Numbered from the stretch's first letter, positions 20,199 to 31,160 are shown. The stretch is DNA of 35,583 nucleotides from Gracilaria vermiculophylla (GCA_019155205.2 JAHNZQ020000181.1:81122-116704); one strand, 5' to 3'. A program made the numbers and translations. Notes: generated by a model not told the origin, from the letters alone.

Positions 20199-20380
20199 TT
20201 AGGGGTTTAGGGGTTAGGGGTTGAGTTTTTCGGCCAGCAGAAGACGTAGAAACCGGTTTAGGGGTTAAGGAGGAGGGGTTTAGGAGCGGTTTGTCTCTTC
20301 GGTGACCAGATAGAAGTGGTTTACGGGTTCATGAGGTCGTCCGTGAGATATGCCGCCGGTTTGTCGCCTCGATGACCAGA
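20199..20380 (+). repeat. G-rich telomere-like tract and ~70-bp minisatellite units
   Basis: GTTAGGGGTTTAGGGG and GTTAGGGG run together at 20199-20223, and GGTTTAGGGGTTAAGGAGG recurs at about 20256. CGGTTTGTCTCTTCGGTGACCAGA (20287-20310) is repeated with few changes 70 bp later (20357-20380). So a unit of ~70 bp containing TTTAGGG-like sequence is present about twice. TTTAGGG is the telomere repeat of plants and oomycetes. Here it is degenerate and internal. Confidence 0.65.
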
Positions 20381-20639
20381 TTTGATAGCGGTTTTAATTT
20401 ATTTATAAAACTTAGAAATATTTGTGGTTTAAGTCGTAGGTTACAGATGGTATACCATGCGTGAACAAACGTCGTTGCTCGTAAGTCAAAGTCTGACGGT
20501 AAGTGTTTCTGAAGGCGGTCAGACCACTGCCTGAAAAGAAATGAAAACTGTAGCCCATTGCATTTCCGCTTCATTTTGAGGGGTTTTCTCGGCGGGTAAT
20601 GAGCTGCGCGCCCTGTGGTACAAGAGAGTATAGCGCATT

Positions 20640-21230
20640 TGGCTCATATATTTTTCAACATCGTAAAAGTGTTCTTGACGTCCAGAATGTGATAGGCCTA
20701 TTGAAGAATTTCGACGTAAACTGCTTACTTTTATCAGAGAGTAACTACTCTGGAGGAGCATACTATAATCTCCGGGGCGACCTGAACGTAGTGGCAACAG
20801 TGTAGGCAGTATTCCTGCGAAGAGGGATAAATCGAAAGGGTTGAGGGAAGCTGTTTGCTAAAACAAGCAAGAACGTGTTTCGCCTTGGAATTGTTAATGG
20901 TGGCCCCGGGGTACCGATCGCGACGAACCCAAGCGGTAGTTTTGCCTGGAATAGCGATAGCTTCGTGTCCCCTTCTATAGGTTCACTCGGCTCTGGACAG
21001 ACTCCAAGCAAACCTGTACGGTCAATTAATAGTCTACGGGCATTGAAAACAAAAAAGGCTTCTGATGGTGATGTAGAGCTTTCTTGTTCCAGTATGGTCG
21101 CCACTGTTTGCATTATACGAGAGATTGAGCACTCATTCTCGCCTGGAGAGTTGAAAAATGACTTGTAAGTTTGTCTGGATAATCCGAACAAAGTAGACGA
21201 TGCCATTTGGCCCGAAAGAGAAAGATTCAA
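20640..21230 (-). pseudogene. pol: Gypsy-3 RT and RNase H remnants
   Basis: Minus-strand reading gives FFVFNARRLLIDRT with GLLGVCPEPSEPIEG (21100-20960), which fits the RT motif around VDYRxLN...YPLPR in a decayed form. FIPLRRNTAYTVATTFR follows (about 20850-20800), fitting the start of RNase H, where the first catalytic Asp would be in the sixth codon from the end. PITFWTSRTLL (about 20700) matches the PIGYWSRSL block of Gypsy-1. The YxDD box is not found. The match is by pattern, not by search. Confidence 0.45.
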
Positions 21231-21334
21231 TCCCGTTTAGACGGGCGCATATCTTCGGGCAGAACGGGTTATTAACTTTTTACCTGATCGTCTCTTCCAG
21301 TTGGATTGGTACGGAATTTCTCGGTAAAGAGTTT

Positions 21335-22100
21335 TCACTGAAAAAAGGCACCTATCCCCAATGGAACACTGTCATTTGTACCATTATTGTGGATATCGGC
21401 CGTAATCTTCGTGGTTTTGAGCATTGCAAGCGGGTGTGGGGCAAAGGAGCTAATGAAGGGCTTGCTCACCAAGAAATGGGGTGTATCGCCATGAAGGGCA
21501 TCTATTATACGAAATGAAGTATCCGGTATCATGTGTAAGATCCCGTTGGAAACGGTTAATTGGCATTTCTTATGCAATGAAGGAAGACGTTGATCCACAC
21601 GTCCACCGCCTATGCGGGTTTTCAAGTCCACAATGACTGGGATCTGTGCCCGTATCCGGATTGAAGAAGCACCACAAAGCATTTTAGACGCCCCAGAACC
21701 GGGTCCAGGATCTTGTACAGCAGGGAGCCACATCCGTTTTAACGAAGCAGGATTTTGCAGGTGATGTACGGTGGGGTCAGAAAAGCCATTGTATTACTCA
21801 ACACGCCGTTGGCAAGGCCTAATGGTATCGAAAATTGATTGAACTAGTCACATCCCAGTTTGATAGGAGTGGCCAGTGATCGAGATACAACGAAGTAAAG
21901 CATTACAGTACAGAATCCCGGTAGCACGATGAGGTCCATCGTTCTTTTTGTTTTCAACCGATTGCCGTTTGGGTCAGCGATATCCAGGGACATTCCAGAA
22001 CAGATACGTGACCAGAAATAATTGTGTAAGACGGATTCTTCAACAAGGTCGGGACCTGACACGGTATTTGAAACCGTGAGGTACCGTACCATTAACTATG
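21335..22100 (-). pseudogene. pol: Gypsy-3 protease and post-protease linker
   Basis: From about 22070 the minus strand reads VSNTVSGPDLVEESVLHNYF, then SLDIADPNGNRLKTK, then CTVMLYFVVSRSLATPIKLG. This is a retropepsin in which the active-site triplet DTG has become NTV (near 22060-22052), so it is inactive. The second block (21733-21335) reads RIRAQIPVIVDLKTR, VSNGILHMIPDTSFRII and FLVSKPFISSFAPHP. It aligns with the Gypsy-1 linker (RSQAKVWVQTSV, NGVMEVIPNILFRVV). A frame change separates the two blocks. Confidence 0.75.
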
Positions 22101-22299
22101 AGCTTATGCAAAGAGCAGTGTAATTCTTGTAGTTATGCTCGGCTATGACCAGAACTCCATCTGGGGTACGGTTAGTTTTCACCCGTATCCATGGTGGACG
22201 AAAAACACCAAAGTGTTCCAAGCCCGCGTCAGCAGCGTCCGTCCTAGTTAAGATTTCTAGCAGAAAACGATGATGCTACGCCTCGGGTTTTACCAACTT

Positions 22300-22730
22300 T
22301 AACTTTGTGGAGGCATCTTCCGAAGGAGAGACTCCTGTGCTTGGTTTCCGTGGGTCAGGTCGTCTTCAACAGATTGCTCAACTTCTTCTATTGCAAGGGC
22401 TTGGCGATCCGGGCCCTTATTTCCCGCCGAAGTGGAGTTTGTGCAAGTACTCAAGTGGTTCACTTCCATGTCGGGATACAATATGTAATGGAAAAGCCCG
22501 CAAGTGGGCAAGCACAGTAAAGACATTCGAGATCTTCTTCTACTAGAGGAACCCAGAGCTTCTATTCTTTTGGAGAGAACTGCACGACTAAGGCGGCTTG
22601 GAAGGCCCGCGGTAGTCCTTTCTGCACTAGGCCAGAAAAGCTGGACAAGCAGATCCCCACAATGTCAGAGTATGAAACTTGTGTCTATCTTTCTAGAAGT
22701 TAAAAAGTAATAAAGAAGCGCAGGCGGCTA
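22300..22730 (-). repeat. Gag-like fragment, copy 1 of a pair
   Basis: The sequence at 22497-22730 matches 26773-27010 on the same strand (shared: AGACATTCGAGAT/AGACGTTTGAGAT, CTACTAGAGG, TGCACGACTAAG, TCTATCTTTCTAG/CCTATCTTCCTAG). The conserved reading is on the minus strand: SLLCLPTCGLFHYI with PDMEVNHLS here, SLRCLPAFGLLQYE with PNIKVDHLS in the partner. Amino-acid conservation between diverged copies says both come from one coding sequence. By position it could be gag of Gypsy-3, whose protease follows at 22092, but no capsid or zinc-knuckle motif is visible. Confidence 0.5.
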
Positions 22731-22869
22731 GACTCGCGTGATACATACACCAACGGACAAAGCACATCGATATTTGTTATGAATTCACTCCTAAGGTACT
22801 CCAGTGGAAGGCCATTGCTCTACCAGACTGCCAATGGGACGATATGGTGGCTATAATGCTTCTAAAGCC

Positions 22870-23400
22870 TCTTGCGTGAGCGAAACTGTACAACGTAGGA
22901 AAAGACGTAGGCCTGGTCTCCACGGAACGTTGAATTCAAAGACATAGTGGTTATGATGGATGAACGCATATACTATTCTTGATATTAGTGTTTTTGCTGG
23001 AAAGGAATTCATTGTACTGAATGTGCCGTGGTGTTGGAATACGGGGACTGAGTTCTCGTTGAATATACACATGTGTGGAAGCAGATTGCAGTGCCACGTC
23101 GCCCTTATGAATATGTGAGCTGTCATAATGACATGAGCGCACGTAAATGTTATGCCTTTTTGTGATGAATCGCGCCTTGTTGAGCATTGCTGCTGTCAGC
23201 AATAATAAATTGTCGGTAGCAAGTTTATAAAATGCTTGAACATGGTTGTGAGTTTTGCTTTTCTCTGCTTTGTAGCGTAGTTTCCGTTCTGATAGACTTG
23301 GGGCGCGTTTGTCACTATGTAAGTACTCGTCGAGGTGCCTCGAAGTAAATGCAAGCCACAGCTGGCGAACCTTCTTTGCATTCCCTCAACGTTCTCGCTG
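22870..23400 (-). repeat. Repeat R, copy A (inverted)
   Basis: On the minus strand, GTTCGCCAGCTGTGGCTTGC (from 23370) begins a unit that matches copies B (25661-26190) and C (26191-26690). Shared landmarks are ACGCTACAAAGCAGA, CATTTTATAAACTTGCTACC / CATTTGATAAATGTGCTACC, and the last TTACGTGC-CTCA. One frame is conserved in protein terms between A and B: QAFYKLATDNLLLL here, QAFDKCATENLMLL in B, then RHNIYV / RHERYV and HIHK / EIHK. So the unit was once coding. I do not recognise the protein. The start (FASCGLHLL) resembles the FAGTGLHLLQ segment of the piggyBac tail at 10000, so a transposase origin is possible. Confidence 0.6.
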
Positions 23401-23415
23401 CCCCGCTGACCTCCA

Positions 23416-24309
23416 TTATTTTAACCCTCGCTCATCTTTGCACTTTAAAAAATACCCTTTGGAATTCAATCTGTTGAGCAATATATTTCGCTGGAATACA
23501 TGGCATATGGCTTTTCGCATGCCTACAGCCTGATCTGTGTCACGCATATGGCCGACGTGTTCAAGGCTGAGAGAGAAGCCAATGATTACGATAGATTCCG
23601 CATCTTTTAGCTTCCAAACTGTAGTACAGTGGCTCCTACGGAAATAGGGTGGTTTGGCCTTATGGTATAATATTCCTAAGGAGGACTCGTATTTTACTAG
23701 CTGGGCCACGTGGTGCATAGTCCCGCCCGCATGCGCTACAGTATCATGGAGGAACGGTAGAAGTATTATTTATTTTAGTTAATTTAGGCAGGTAATTAGT
23801 ACAGTAGCGAGACCTGCCGAGGCAGGCTCCCGGCTTGATACTTAATTTGCTGCTTGAGCCCCACCTCTGGGGAAGTAAAGACAAGCACCCTTGAGTCTTC
23901 ATCTACTTTTCCGGTTGGAGTCTCTTGTCGATCAACGCAGGTTTTTAAGCCGCCAATCCCCAAGTCGCGTCATAGCAGCGCCTGTAGGAGCATTGTCCGC
24001 CCAGTGAATCTCCCTCTCCGCTTGGTGTTTGCGGATCCCCTTTAAGAATTCCCCCGGCTCGCGACAGCGGATACCGGAGATCACCTTTAGGAATACGCGC
24101 CTTTGGAGTCAACAAAAACTCCTAACGGACGTTGTGCTTTACTATCTCGAGATAAGAGCAGACAGTGCCACACAAACGGCTAGATTCTCATCGGTTAAAG
24201 TTGGAGAACGGAGGTCGTCACCAAGGTCCATGACAGCAAGCAGCAGCTCAAAGTTCTGCTTCCAGACGTGTAAGGGGTCGTCAACTATTTATTTTGATTT
24301 TAACTCCAT
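23416..24309 (-). pseudogene. Ty1/copia gag fragment split by a solo LTR
   Basis: From an ATG at 24309 the minus strand reads MELKSK, a TAA, then DPLHVWKQNFELLLAVMDL and TLTDENLAV down to 24173. After the solo LTR and one copy of its target duplication, the same frame resumes at 23614 with LKDAESIVIIGFSLS, then HMRDTDQAVGMRKAICHVFQ and LLNRLNSKGYF, to 23416. The 137 bases before the break and the frame after it fit without a shift, so the insertion itself is the only break there. The pattern WKxxFExLL...KDA...I.LSL...DTAxEMWxxICxVFQRxxLLNRLxxxxxF is that of the copia-type gag (UBN2) family. The rest of the copia element is not recognised downstream. Non-functional. Confidence 0.8.
23620..24172 (+). 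mobile_element. Solo LTR of the Gypsy-1 family with 5-bp target duplication
   Basis: The 553-bp segment starts TGTAGTACAGTGG and ends GACAGTGCCACA, and matches the Gypsy-1 3' LTR (8162-8705) along its length with scattered substitutions and small indels. CAAAC stands directly before it (23615-23619) and directly after it (24173-24177), a perfect 5-bp duplication as made by gypsy integrases. There is no gag or pol beside it, so it is a solo LTR left by LTR-LTR recombination. Confidence 0.93.
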
Positions 24310-25660
24310 TGAATGAGTCCATTATGAAAAAGGGGAGTTTTAAAGATTTAAAAGAGAGACAGAGGAAACAGTTTCAGTTTTATATTCTGCCATTAAAAAC
24401 ACGATAGAAATTAAAACAAACAGTAAATTAATAAAAAGAAAGAATAGGAAGACATTGAACTGACGGTCTTCGTCAGCGCGCAAAAATGCAAAAGAAACAA
24501 CCTCGGCTGCCCCTATGGTAGAACCCTGGCCCCAAGAGCTGTTCTGGGTAGAAAGTGTTTAATTCTTTCTACCTCCTTCTATGCTCAAGGAGATGGTGCT
24601 TCGCTCTTAATGAGACTCTCACAGGATTTTTGATAGCCAAAGATATGCCTTCAGCTCGTTAACCCTTTATAGTCTCTTTCTAGAAGTAGCAAGAGCTCAC
24701 GGCTGAAGTTACTTCGCCCGCAAGATAGGCTTTGAATTAGAGAACAATGAAGGTCACCCGTAGCTTCACTGGAGGTAAGAATGTGACCCCTCACCTCCCC
24801 AAAATACATTAGTCCTTGCATCAAAACCTCTTTATGGGTATCGTTCACAAGAATTTAAGCACTGGAATCGAATTCAGGTGCACACAAGCGCACAATAATA
24901 CAGACAATTTAATACCAACCCAGAGCAGTAGGCCAAGACACCCGGCCCATAGATGGTCCCGCGGCACTCGCCAGATCATTTGACCAACACCGTTATCCAC
25001 CCTATAAAAGTAGGGCCGATGGGGATTCAACTTGAGAGAAACACCTGCTTCGGATCATATCTCCATGCGAACGTTACCGATTTCTCGGATCAACCGCTTG
25101 TTCCATTGATGCGAGATGAAGAAAACCACATACAAGTGCTGAGCACAACAACGAGTGGTCAGGTTTCACAGAAACAGAAGGCAAACCCACAGGATCACAC
25201 CCGGAAATGACATATAGAACAGAATAATAAATACACGGGACAACTCCTAAATCCAAAACAAACGGTGGAATGCGATGGAGAGCAACGGGCAAGACTGAGG
25301 CCCAAAGCAAAAATTAAGATACAATTATAGTCGAATCACAACCATCACACCTCTCTCAGGGAGGAATTCGAACCAGGAAGGAAAACGAGAAACAAACACC
25401 TACCAAAACAAAAAAAAAACAAACATTTCTGACTCCTAAGACGATGAAAGCAGGGACAAAGCAGCTAAAGACGGTACAAATAATAATATTGACTAAACGG
25501 CAAGCGGCAGTGCAACGGCGGCGGAGTGGAAGTACAACGGCGTTGAAGAGTGGCAGGAGATTATTAGGTAGCGATAGCGGCAGGTGAGGGCGGGGCTGGG
25601 CCCATGACCTAATCGAGGTCAACGTTGCAAAACGAAATTTGAGGGGATGAAAAAGGAGTT
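24310..25660. other. 1.35 kb without a recognised gene
   Basis: AT-rich at first (24310-24480), then mixed. Open frames such as 24953-25210 (+) show no known motif. CCTATAAAAG at 25001-25010 is a good TATA box but has no supportable gene after it. A run of purines and A9 occurs at about 25405-25420. Confidence 0.4.
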
Positions 25661-26190
25661 CGCCAGCTCTGGCTCAGATTTACTAGGAGGTGCGTCGATG
25701 TCAATGTTTACAGTAGCAAACTCGAACCAAATCAGTCAGAATGGAATCCGCGCTACAAAGCAGAAAAAAAATAAAAACTCAAAATCTATTTCAGGCATTT
25801 GATAAATGTGCTACCGAGAATTTAATGTTATTGAAATCAGCAATTCTCAGCAAAGCACAATTCGGTGCGACAAGACATGAACGTTACGTGCACTCACAAG
25901 AATATCACAGTGTAGAAATTCACAAGGCCTGCGTGCCACTGTAGTCAGTCTCCATACACACATGTATTCTACGTCAACGCAGTCCACACATTCTTGCATT
26001 ACTTCACCGGTATTACAATGACTTCCATCCCAACAAATAACTAATATCAGGAACAGTGTATGCGTTCATCTATTAATGACATACCGACCGTTCGAACTAG
26101 CAAAAACACGGAGGTCTTTTAAGGGCAATAAAAACATCTCACTTACTGGAGGTCAGAGGGGCAAGGGAAGGTTGGAGGGATATTAAGAAT
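25661..26190 (+). repeat. Repeat R, copy B
   Basis: It begins GTTCGCCAGCTCTGGCTCAG and is followed head to tail by copy C. An open frame at 25741-25944 contains FQAFDKCATENLMLLKSAIL and RHERYV, the counterpart of copy A's minus-strand reading. It ends in TAG. Sequence before it (GGTCAACG ... GAGGGGATG) matches weakly the run before copies A and C. Confidence 0.6.
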
Positions 26191-26690
26191 GTTCGCCAGC
26201 TCTGGCTTGGATTTACTTGGAGGTGCCTCGACCACGACTTATATAGTGGTTCAGTCGCACCGACTAGGTTGCATCAGAAATTACACTACAAAGGCGAGAC
26301 ACTCAATACTACCAATCATATTGTAACATGACATAAATGTACTAGCCACAATTCAATAAGGCTTACAACAGCAAGGCACAACAAGGCATGACAGTTCCGT
26401 ACACTCACGAGACCATGACAGTGCACAAATTCACTCAACCACCTTACATTCTCTGTATTCCGCCACCACTCGTGTCCATACAGCAATGTGTGTGTATAGT
26501 TACCATGACGAGGCACATTACATTAAAATGTATCCGGTGTACATTAAGCTGAGTTTGCAATGTGTACACCTGGAAACCATATGGTAGTGAACAACGTGCC
26601 GAGTAGCACACCTGCACACGTGTAACAGACAGAGTCAACATTCAACGCAGCCCATGGTCCCCGGAACATTAAGTTGTCAGTGACAGCACA
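26191..26690 (+). repeat. Repeat R, copy C
   Basis: It begins GTTCGCCAGCTCTGGCTTGG (26191 onward) and carries the same landmarks as A and B, more diverged: ACACTACAAAGGCGA, ACATAAATGTACTAGCCACA, TCCGTACACTCACGAGA. The 35 bases before it (ACTGGAGGTCAGAGGGGCAA onward) match those before copy A. All frames are broken by stops. Confidence 0.6.
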
Positions 26691-26772
26691 GGCTTTTCAT
26701 CCAACATCACTGAGGGAAAACACACACACTCAGGTGATCTACTTTTATGTTGGGAACCCACTCATACTGCAA

Positions 26773-27010
26773 TAGCCCGAAAGCTGGCAAGCATCTTAGA
26801 GACGTTTGAGATGTTCTTTTACTAGAGGTGACCCAGGGACTAGAGCAATTTCGAGAGATCTGCACGACTAAGTCGAATTGTAAGAGCCGAGGTGGCTCCT
26901 TGTGCAGTAGACAAGAGCGGCTGAAGAAACAGATACAGATAATGCGCGTGCATGAGGCGTGTGCCTATCTTCCTAGGAAACGAAAGGAAATACTGGGATG
27001 CGGGCCGTTA
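26773..27010 (-). repeat. Gag-like fragment, copy 2 of a pair
   Basis: Partner of 22497-22730; the minus strand reads SLRCLPAFGLLQYE and PNIKVDHLS. It follows repeat R copy C directly, whereas copy 1 lies beside the inverted copy A. Frames are broken and no product is expected. Confidence 0.5.
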
Positions 27011-27069
27011 TGCTCGCGCAATTCAAGGAAATGGTGGTCATACCACAGGAGTTGGCGATAGGGTGCTGT

Positions 27070-28830
27070 AAAGACAGGCAACCGCAAAAAAGATAAAGGA
27101 TGTTATGGAAGGACGAGCACAGAAAGACTGGTGGAAATACTCCCAAGTAGAGCAGTTCTGGACAAGCAGGGCGGATAAGCAACCAAGTGTAAAGGGATAT
27201 GCCTTCATGAGGAGTGAATATAGCCGCAGGCGGAATACTCAGGGCCGGAACGTTTAATGATGTTTTCCAAATGTGATGGCAGGGACGCCAACACCCTTAA
27301 ACGCTTATCCATATAGTAAAGTACTGTAGCGTAAAAGAAAAAAGCTAAGCACAGAAAAGGCTATGCCATCCTGTCCTTGTACCTATTATGCATTCTGCCT
27401 CGTATCCACACTACGACCGTTGCCGTGCCAGTGACGTGTAGTGCGATGCATTTCCGGTAGTAGTCGTGTAAGTAGTCGCAGATGGACGCAAATCAAAATT
27501 CCCGGAGAAACCTTATTTTGCCACAAAACAGTCTCACGGAGGGTGTTTACTTCTGTTTGAAAGAAGAACAGGAACAAACACATCATGCGTTTTAAATGAA
27601 CTCACAACAAAATGCTGATACCAACCGCAAAACGAGCTTTACTTCGTGCCGCATCCATCTGGAATCAATATGCCAGAGAGCTTCACACCTCTCTGCCGCT
27701 AATAAATGTTGTCCGTAAAGTGCAATAGGTTCTACAGGAAGACCTAATTTAACGTTAAAAAATGAGATTCATACCAATAATGACGTGTTTTATTTAACAA
27801 ATGGCCATTTAAACGCACCGTAAAATTACGTTTTTGAAGACTAAGTAAAATTCATTATTAATTATGATGAGATAAAGAACAACCTTCACAGTCTAGATTT
27901 TTATATATACATTTGGAATAATATACGTAAAAAGAAAGTTGTTTTAAAAAAACAGGCTAAAAAATGTATAATATGTTATGGAGAGCCTGTTTGGCTAATG
28001 CACCAAGAAAATTAGTGATTTGTAAAGAAAATATGGAATCTAAGAAATACTGCAAAAGTACACAAAACAAATACTTCTATTTGGATCTAAATGGTTGGGA
28101 GAACCTTTTGAATTTCAGAAAGTTGGTGTCTCTATAGTTGGGTCTATTGGTATTAGGAATTCGAGAGAAGACCACAATGTGCATGTCCGTTGTTGGAAGG
28201 CTTCGTTTTCAGACCTTATCATTTTGGAAAAACTTTACGGGCTATTGACAGGTCGATTGTTTGCCAATCAGCGCCAATGTAGTACTTTCAAATGTTTTGT
28301 AAAGATGTGAGTGGTTATTAAAACGAAAGGATTGATAAAAAATCGGAAACGTTGTACACCTTCTTACAAATGCGCTGTATTGGAGTGGAGAAGGTAGGGG
28401 AGAAATGAAAAAGTATCGAATTAAATAGTTGTGTTTTTTATTCTTTATTAAAATTAGATTTTGCGTTCTTTCTCACAATTTATATTGCAACAAGTTAAAA
28501 TATAAGTGTTGGCGCTCTACAAAACTACAAAACGACGCCTGTTGTTCAGTGGAAGAAACAAATTGTGCTACCTTGCCTCTTTCTATATCACATATTAGGA
28601 GAGTAAAGAAGAGACCGGTGGCCTTATTCAGGGTATGCACTCTGCATGATGATTTTTCCGGATAAGAGACATGACCTCTAGCTTTTGTGAAGGGTTTTAT
28701 ACTGATTAACGATGCCCAAAGAATGTATGTTTTAATTCGCTGTCAAAAAGAAAAAGTTCGACAGTATATAACTTGGTCGGTCCTTGCTTGACTATATTTT
28801 GTGTAACAAACAATTTGCTAATCCAGAACA
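27070..28830. other. 1.8 kb AT-rich, no gene seen
   Basis: Open frames are short and without family motifs. From 27740 on the composition is strongly AT. I see no partner repeat within the window. It probably marks unselected flanking DNA into which PB-1 inserted. Confidence 0.5.
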
Positions 28831-28865
28831 ACCCAGAGAGAGACCCTAGTGTCTATCTGACCGGT

Positions 28866-28901
28866 GATCTCATATGAGGTTGAATGACCTCATATGAGGT
28901 C
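28866..28901. repeat. Duplicated subterminal palindrome, left end of PB-1
   Basis: GATCTCATATGAGGTT (28866-28881, imperfect) and GACCTCATATGAGGTC (28886-28901, perfect 16-bp palindrome) sit 20 bp apart. The same core is at the right end (31655-31670) and, altered, in PB-2. Repeated subterminal boxes are candidate transposase-binding sites. Confidence 0.8.
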
Positions 28902-29312
28902 CATTTTAATTACTTTGTAATTATGTTAAAACATTAAAGCTTTTCCCTTTTTTTGTTTTCATATCCTTCTCATGTTGTCGACGTTGGCAGCGTTGAAATG
29001 TTTTCACAACAACCATGGCTGAATAGTGACTGTTGCATCAATCAGAGCCGTCAACAACATTCGTAAACTATGGCATCGTTCACAGATCCTCGCATAATTA
29101 CTGAAACAACTGCTAACAGCCGCGCTCGCCTGGTTACCAGTGACGCGGAATGTAAACGTTATTATAGATCTTTATGAAAGGCCACTTCGGTCCGAGGAAT
29201 ACTTAAAAATGTTGATGCTCGCAGAATCAACAATTGAGATCTCGCATTCTTAACGGGAAACTTCGGTGTACCCAATCGTGAGAAAGAAGTTACTCTGCCT
29301 TATTCCAGTGTC

Positions 29313-31160
29313 ATGTTCAGTACCGGTGTTGAAGAGACCCCGCACGCTACAGAAGAAAAAATTCATGCGGTTGGCCAGAGTAACATCGAAACTGCCGAAA
29401 GTGAAGCTATTGATACACCACGGAATATGCAAAATTTGCAAGAGCAGCCAAATGATCAAAATCTGCATGCAATCTGCCAATCAACTATTTTCAAGGGTCG
29501 AAAATGGGAAACCTGTACGACGTTGTATCCTCTGAATGGTTGTATGCAAATGCATCAGTGGAAAGTTATTGGCCCAGACGGAGATTTTATCTCATCACGT
29601 CACGCTCTTTCAGGAAAGACTGCATTGGATTTCTTTTTCAGTACGCTTCCCATGCATCATATGGAATATATCGTGAGCGGAACTTATATTCGGCTTCAAA
29701 ACAAAGGCGCTTGGAGGACATCAGGAGGGGAGCTGCTCAAAGTTTTCGGAGTTCTTATTTAAAAGGCTCGTATTGATGTTTCGAGCAGATGGTATCTTTG
29801 GAGCATTGTAACTTTTTCTAAATTCATTCCACAACCTAACATTGGGCTTAATATGTCATGCAACAGATTTTGAACGGCTTAGAAGTTGCATATGTTATGG
29901 TGACAATGGTGTGACTAAAGAGCAAAGAATTGTAAGATGGTCCTTCATAGCCGATTTTGTGAAGGCGGTCAGTCATCATTGCCATTCTTTTGTCTCGCTG
30001 TGACATTCTTTATGTGTTGACGAAGAAATGTCACAATGGTACGGATTAGGATGTCCTTGGATTGATGTGGGGCTTCCCCACTATACAGCATTGGATAGGA
30101 AGCTCGAAAATGGTTTTGAAATGAAAGCTGTTTGTTGTGGAAGAAGTTATAAAATGCTGAAAATTGAACTCAATATCGGTGCTAATAATCTGGAACAGAA
30201 TTTTGATTTCAATAATGCTCATGGATGGGCTATTCTACTCCGTTTGGTACAACCGTGATTTGGAGGAGATCGTTGGTATGCGCTTATCCTGTTTTTGCTT
30301 TTTGCATCAATCAGAACCGCTAAAGCACTCATGGAAAAAGGGTTGAGATTTACTGAAGTACTTAAAAATGTATCTCGAGAATTTATTATGAAACAATCAT
30401 CTGAATTCACTTTAAGGAAGACAGGCGCCTTCATATCTATAGTTTCAAATGAAAGAGTCCCAAATAGTGACATAAAGGCCATAAAGTTGATCGATCGAGA
30501 CAGATAGTATCTTTTTTCAACCTTGGGCACGGTTAATCCAGGTACTCCTATTGTGACGGAGGGATGGAGACGAGAAAGAACTATTTTTAAGAAAATGAAA
30601 TTTGAGGTTTCAACTCCTGAGATTTTTGAAGAATACTACAAAGCATGTTCAATGATCGATCTCCATAACAGATGCCGACAAGATGATTTAAATCTTGAAA
30701 AAAATAGAGGTGAAAGAGTGGTCATTTCGAACCAATTACTCCCTTTTAGCAAATAGCGTTGTGGATGCATGGAAACTGTAAAAAGCAGAAAACAGAATCA
30801 GGAGCGTTAAAAGTCTACACTACTTCTACCGTGAGCTGGCGGATGAGGTATAAGAAAATATTAGGGTCAGCACTGGTTTCATGAACATAAATGAAACGGA
30901 AAATGATAATACTGATGAACAGTCAATGTTTGCCAGCACTGGTTTGCATTTAATGCAACCCATCGAATAAGAAAAACAAAAAATGGAATGATTACAAAAG
31001 CCTTAAGTCAATGATGATGGAATTATCGCAGAGGTAACACAAAATCGAAGTTTTCATGTTCTGGATGCTGTTCAAGGAAAGTAGAAGAAGTGGTTTTATG
31101 TCACGCAGTTACTAATAGAGATTATTTTATGAAAAACATTGCCGAGTGTAACGGTATAGT
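29313..31160 (+). pseudogene. piggyBac-type transposase, broken (PB-1)
   Basis: piggyBac transposases cut and paste DNA with three catalytic Asp residues. Segments in order: an acidic N-terminus; WETCTTLYPLNGCMQMHQW and GDFISSRHALSGKTALDFFF, then GGELLKVFGVLI (29313-29762). Weak blocks follow in shifting frames, including SFIADFVKAVSHHCHSF (about 29940-29985). LCVDEEMSQWYGLG has the first catalytic Asp at 30019-30021. WIDVGLPHYTALDRKLENGF and CCGRS come next (to 30258). After a TGA and a shift, VCA is followed by Tyr where the second Asp is expected (about 30285). ASIRTAKALMEKGLRFTEV, TLRKTGAFISIVSNE and GTVNPGTPIVTEGWRRER follow, then NRCRQDDLNLEKN (30756), and beyond more stops YRELADEV and FASTGLHLMQ (about 30913-30945). 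At least six stops and four frame changes are present. Family call is from remembered pattern and is firm. Confidence 0.88.

Larger units (their letters stand above)
18485..22100 (-). mobile_element. Gypsy-3: strongly decayed Ty3/gypsy element, minus strand
   Basis: In high-to-low order on the minus strand: protease (22092-21844), post-protease linker (21733-21335), RT remnants (21230-20860), RNase H remnants (about 20850-20640), a 1 kb stretch with repeats, integrase core end (19600-19319), GPY/F-like segment (19270-19000) and a C-terminal extension (18900-18563). The order matches Gypsy-1. From the linker to the integrase HPQ motif the distance is ~0.5 kb shorter than in Gypsy-1, so much of RT is missing. 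The frame changes between blocks. No LTR is identified. Confidence 0.7.

Noticed and set aside
27070..28830. Several 60-90 codon ORFs in AT-rich DNA
   Set aside because: Short, no motifs, no repeat partners; expected by chance.
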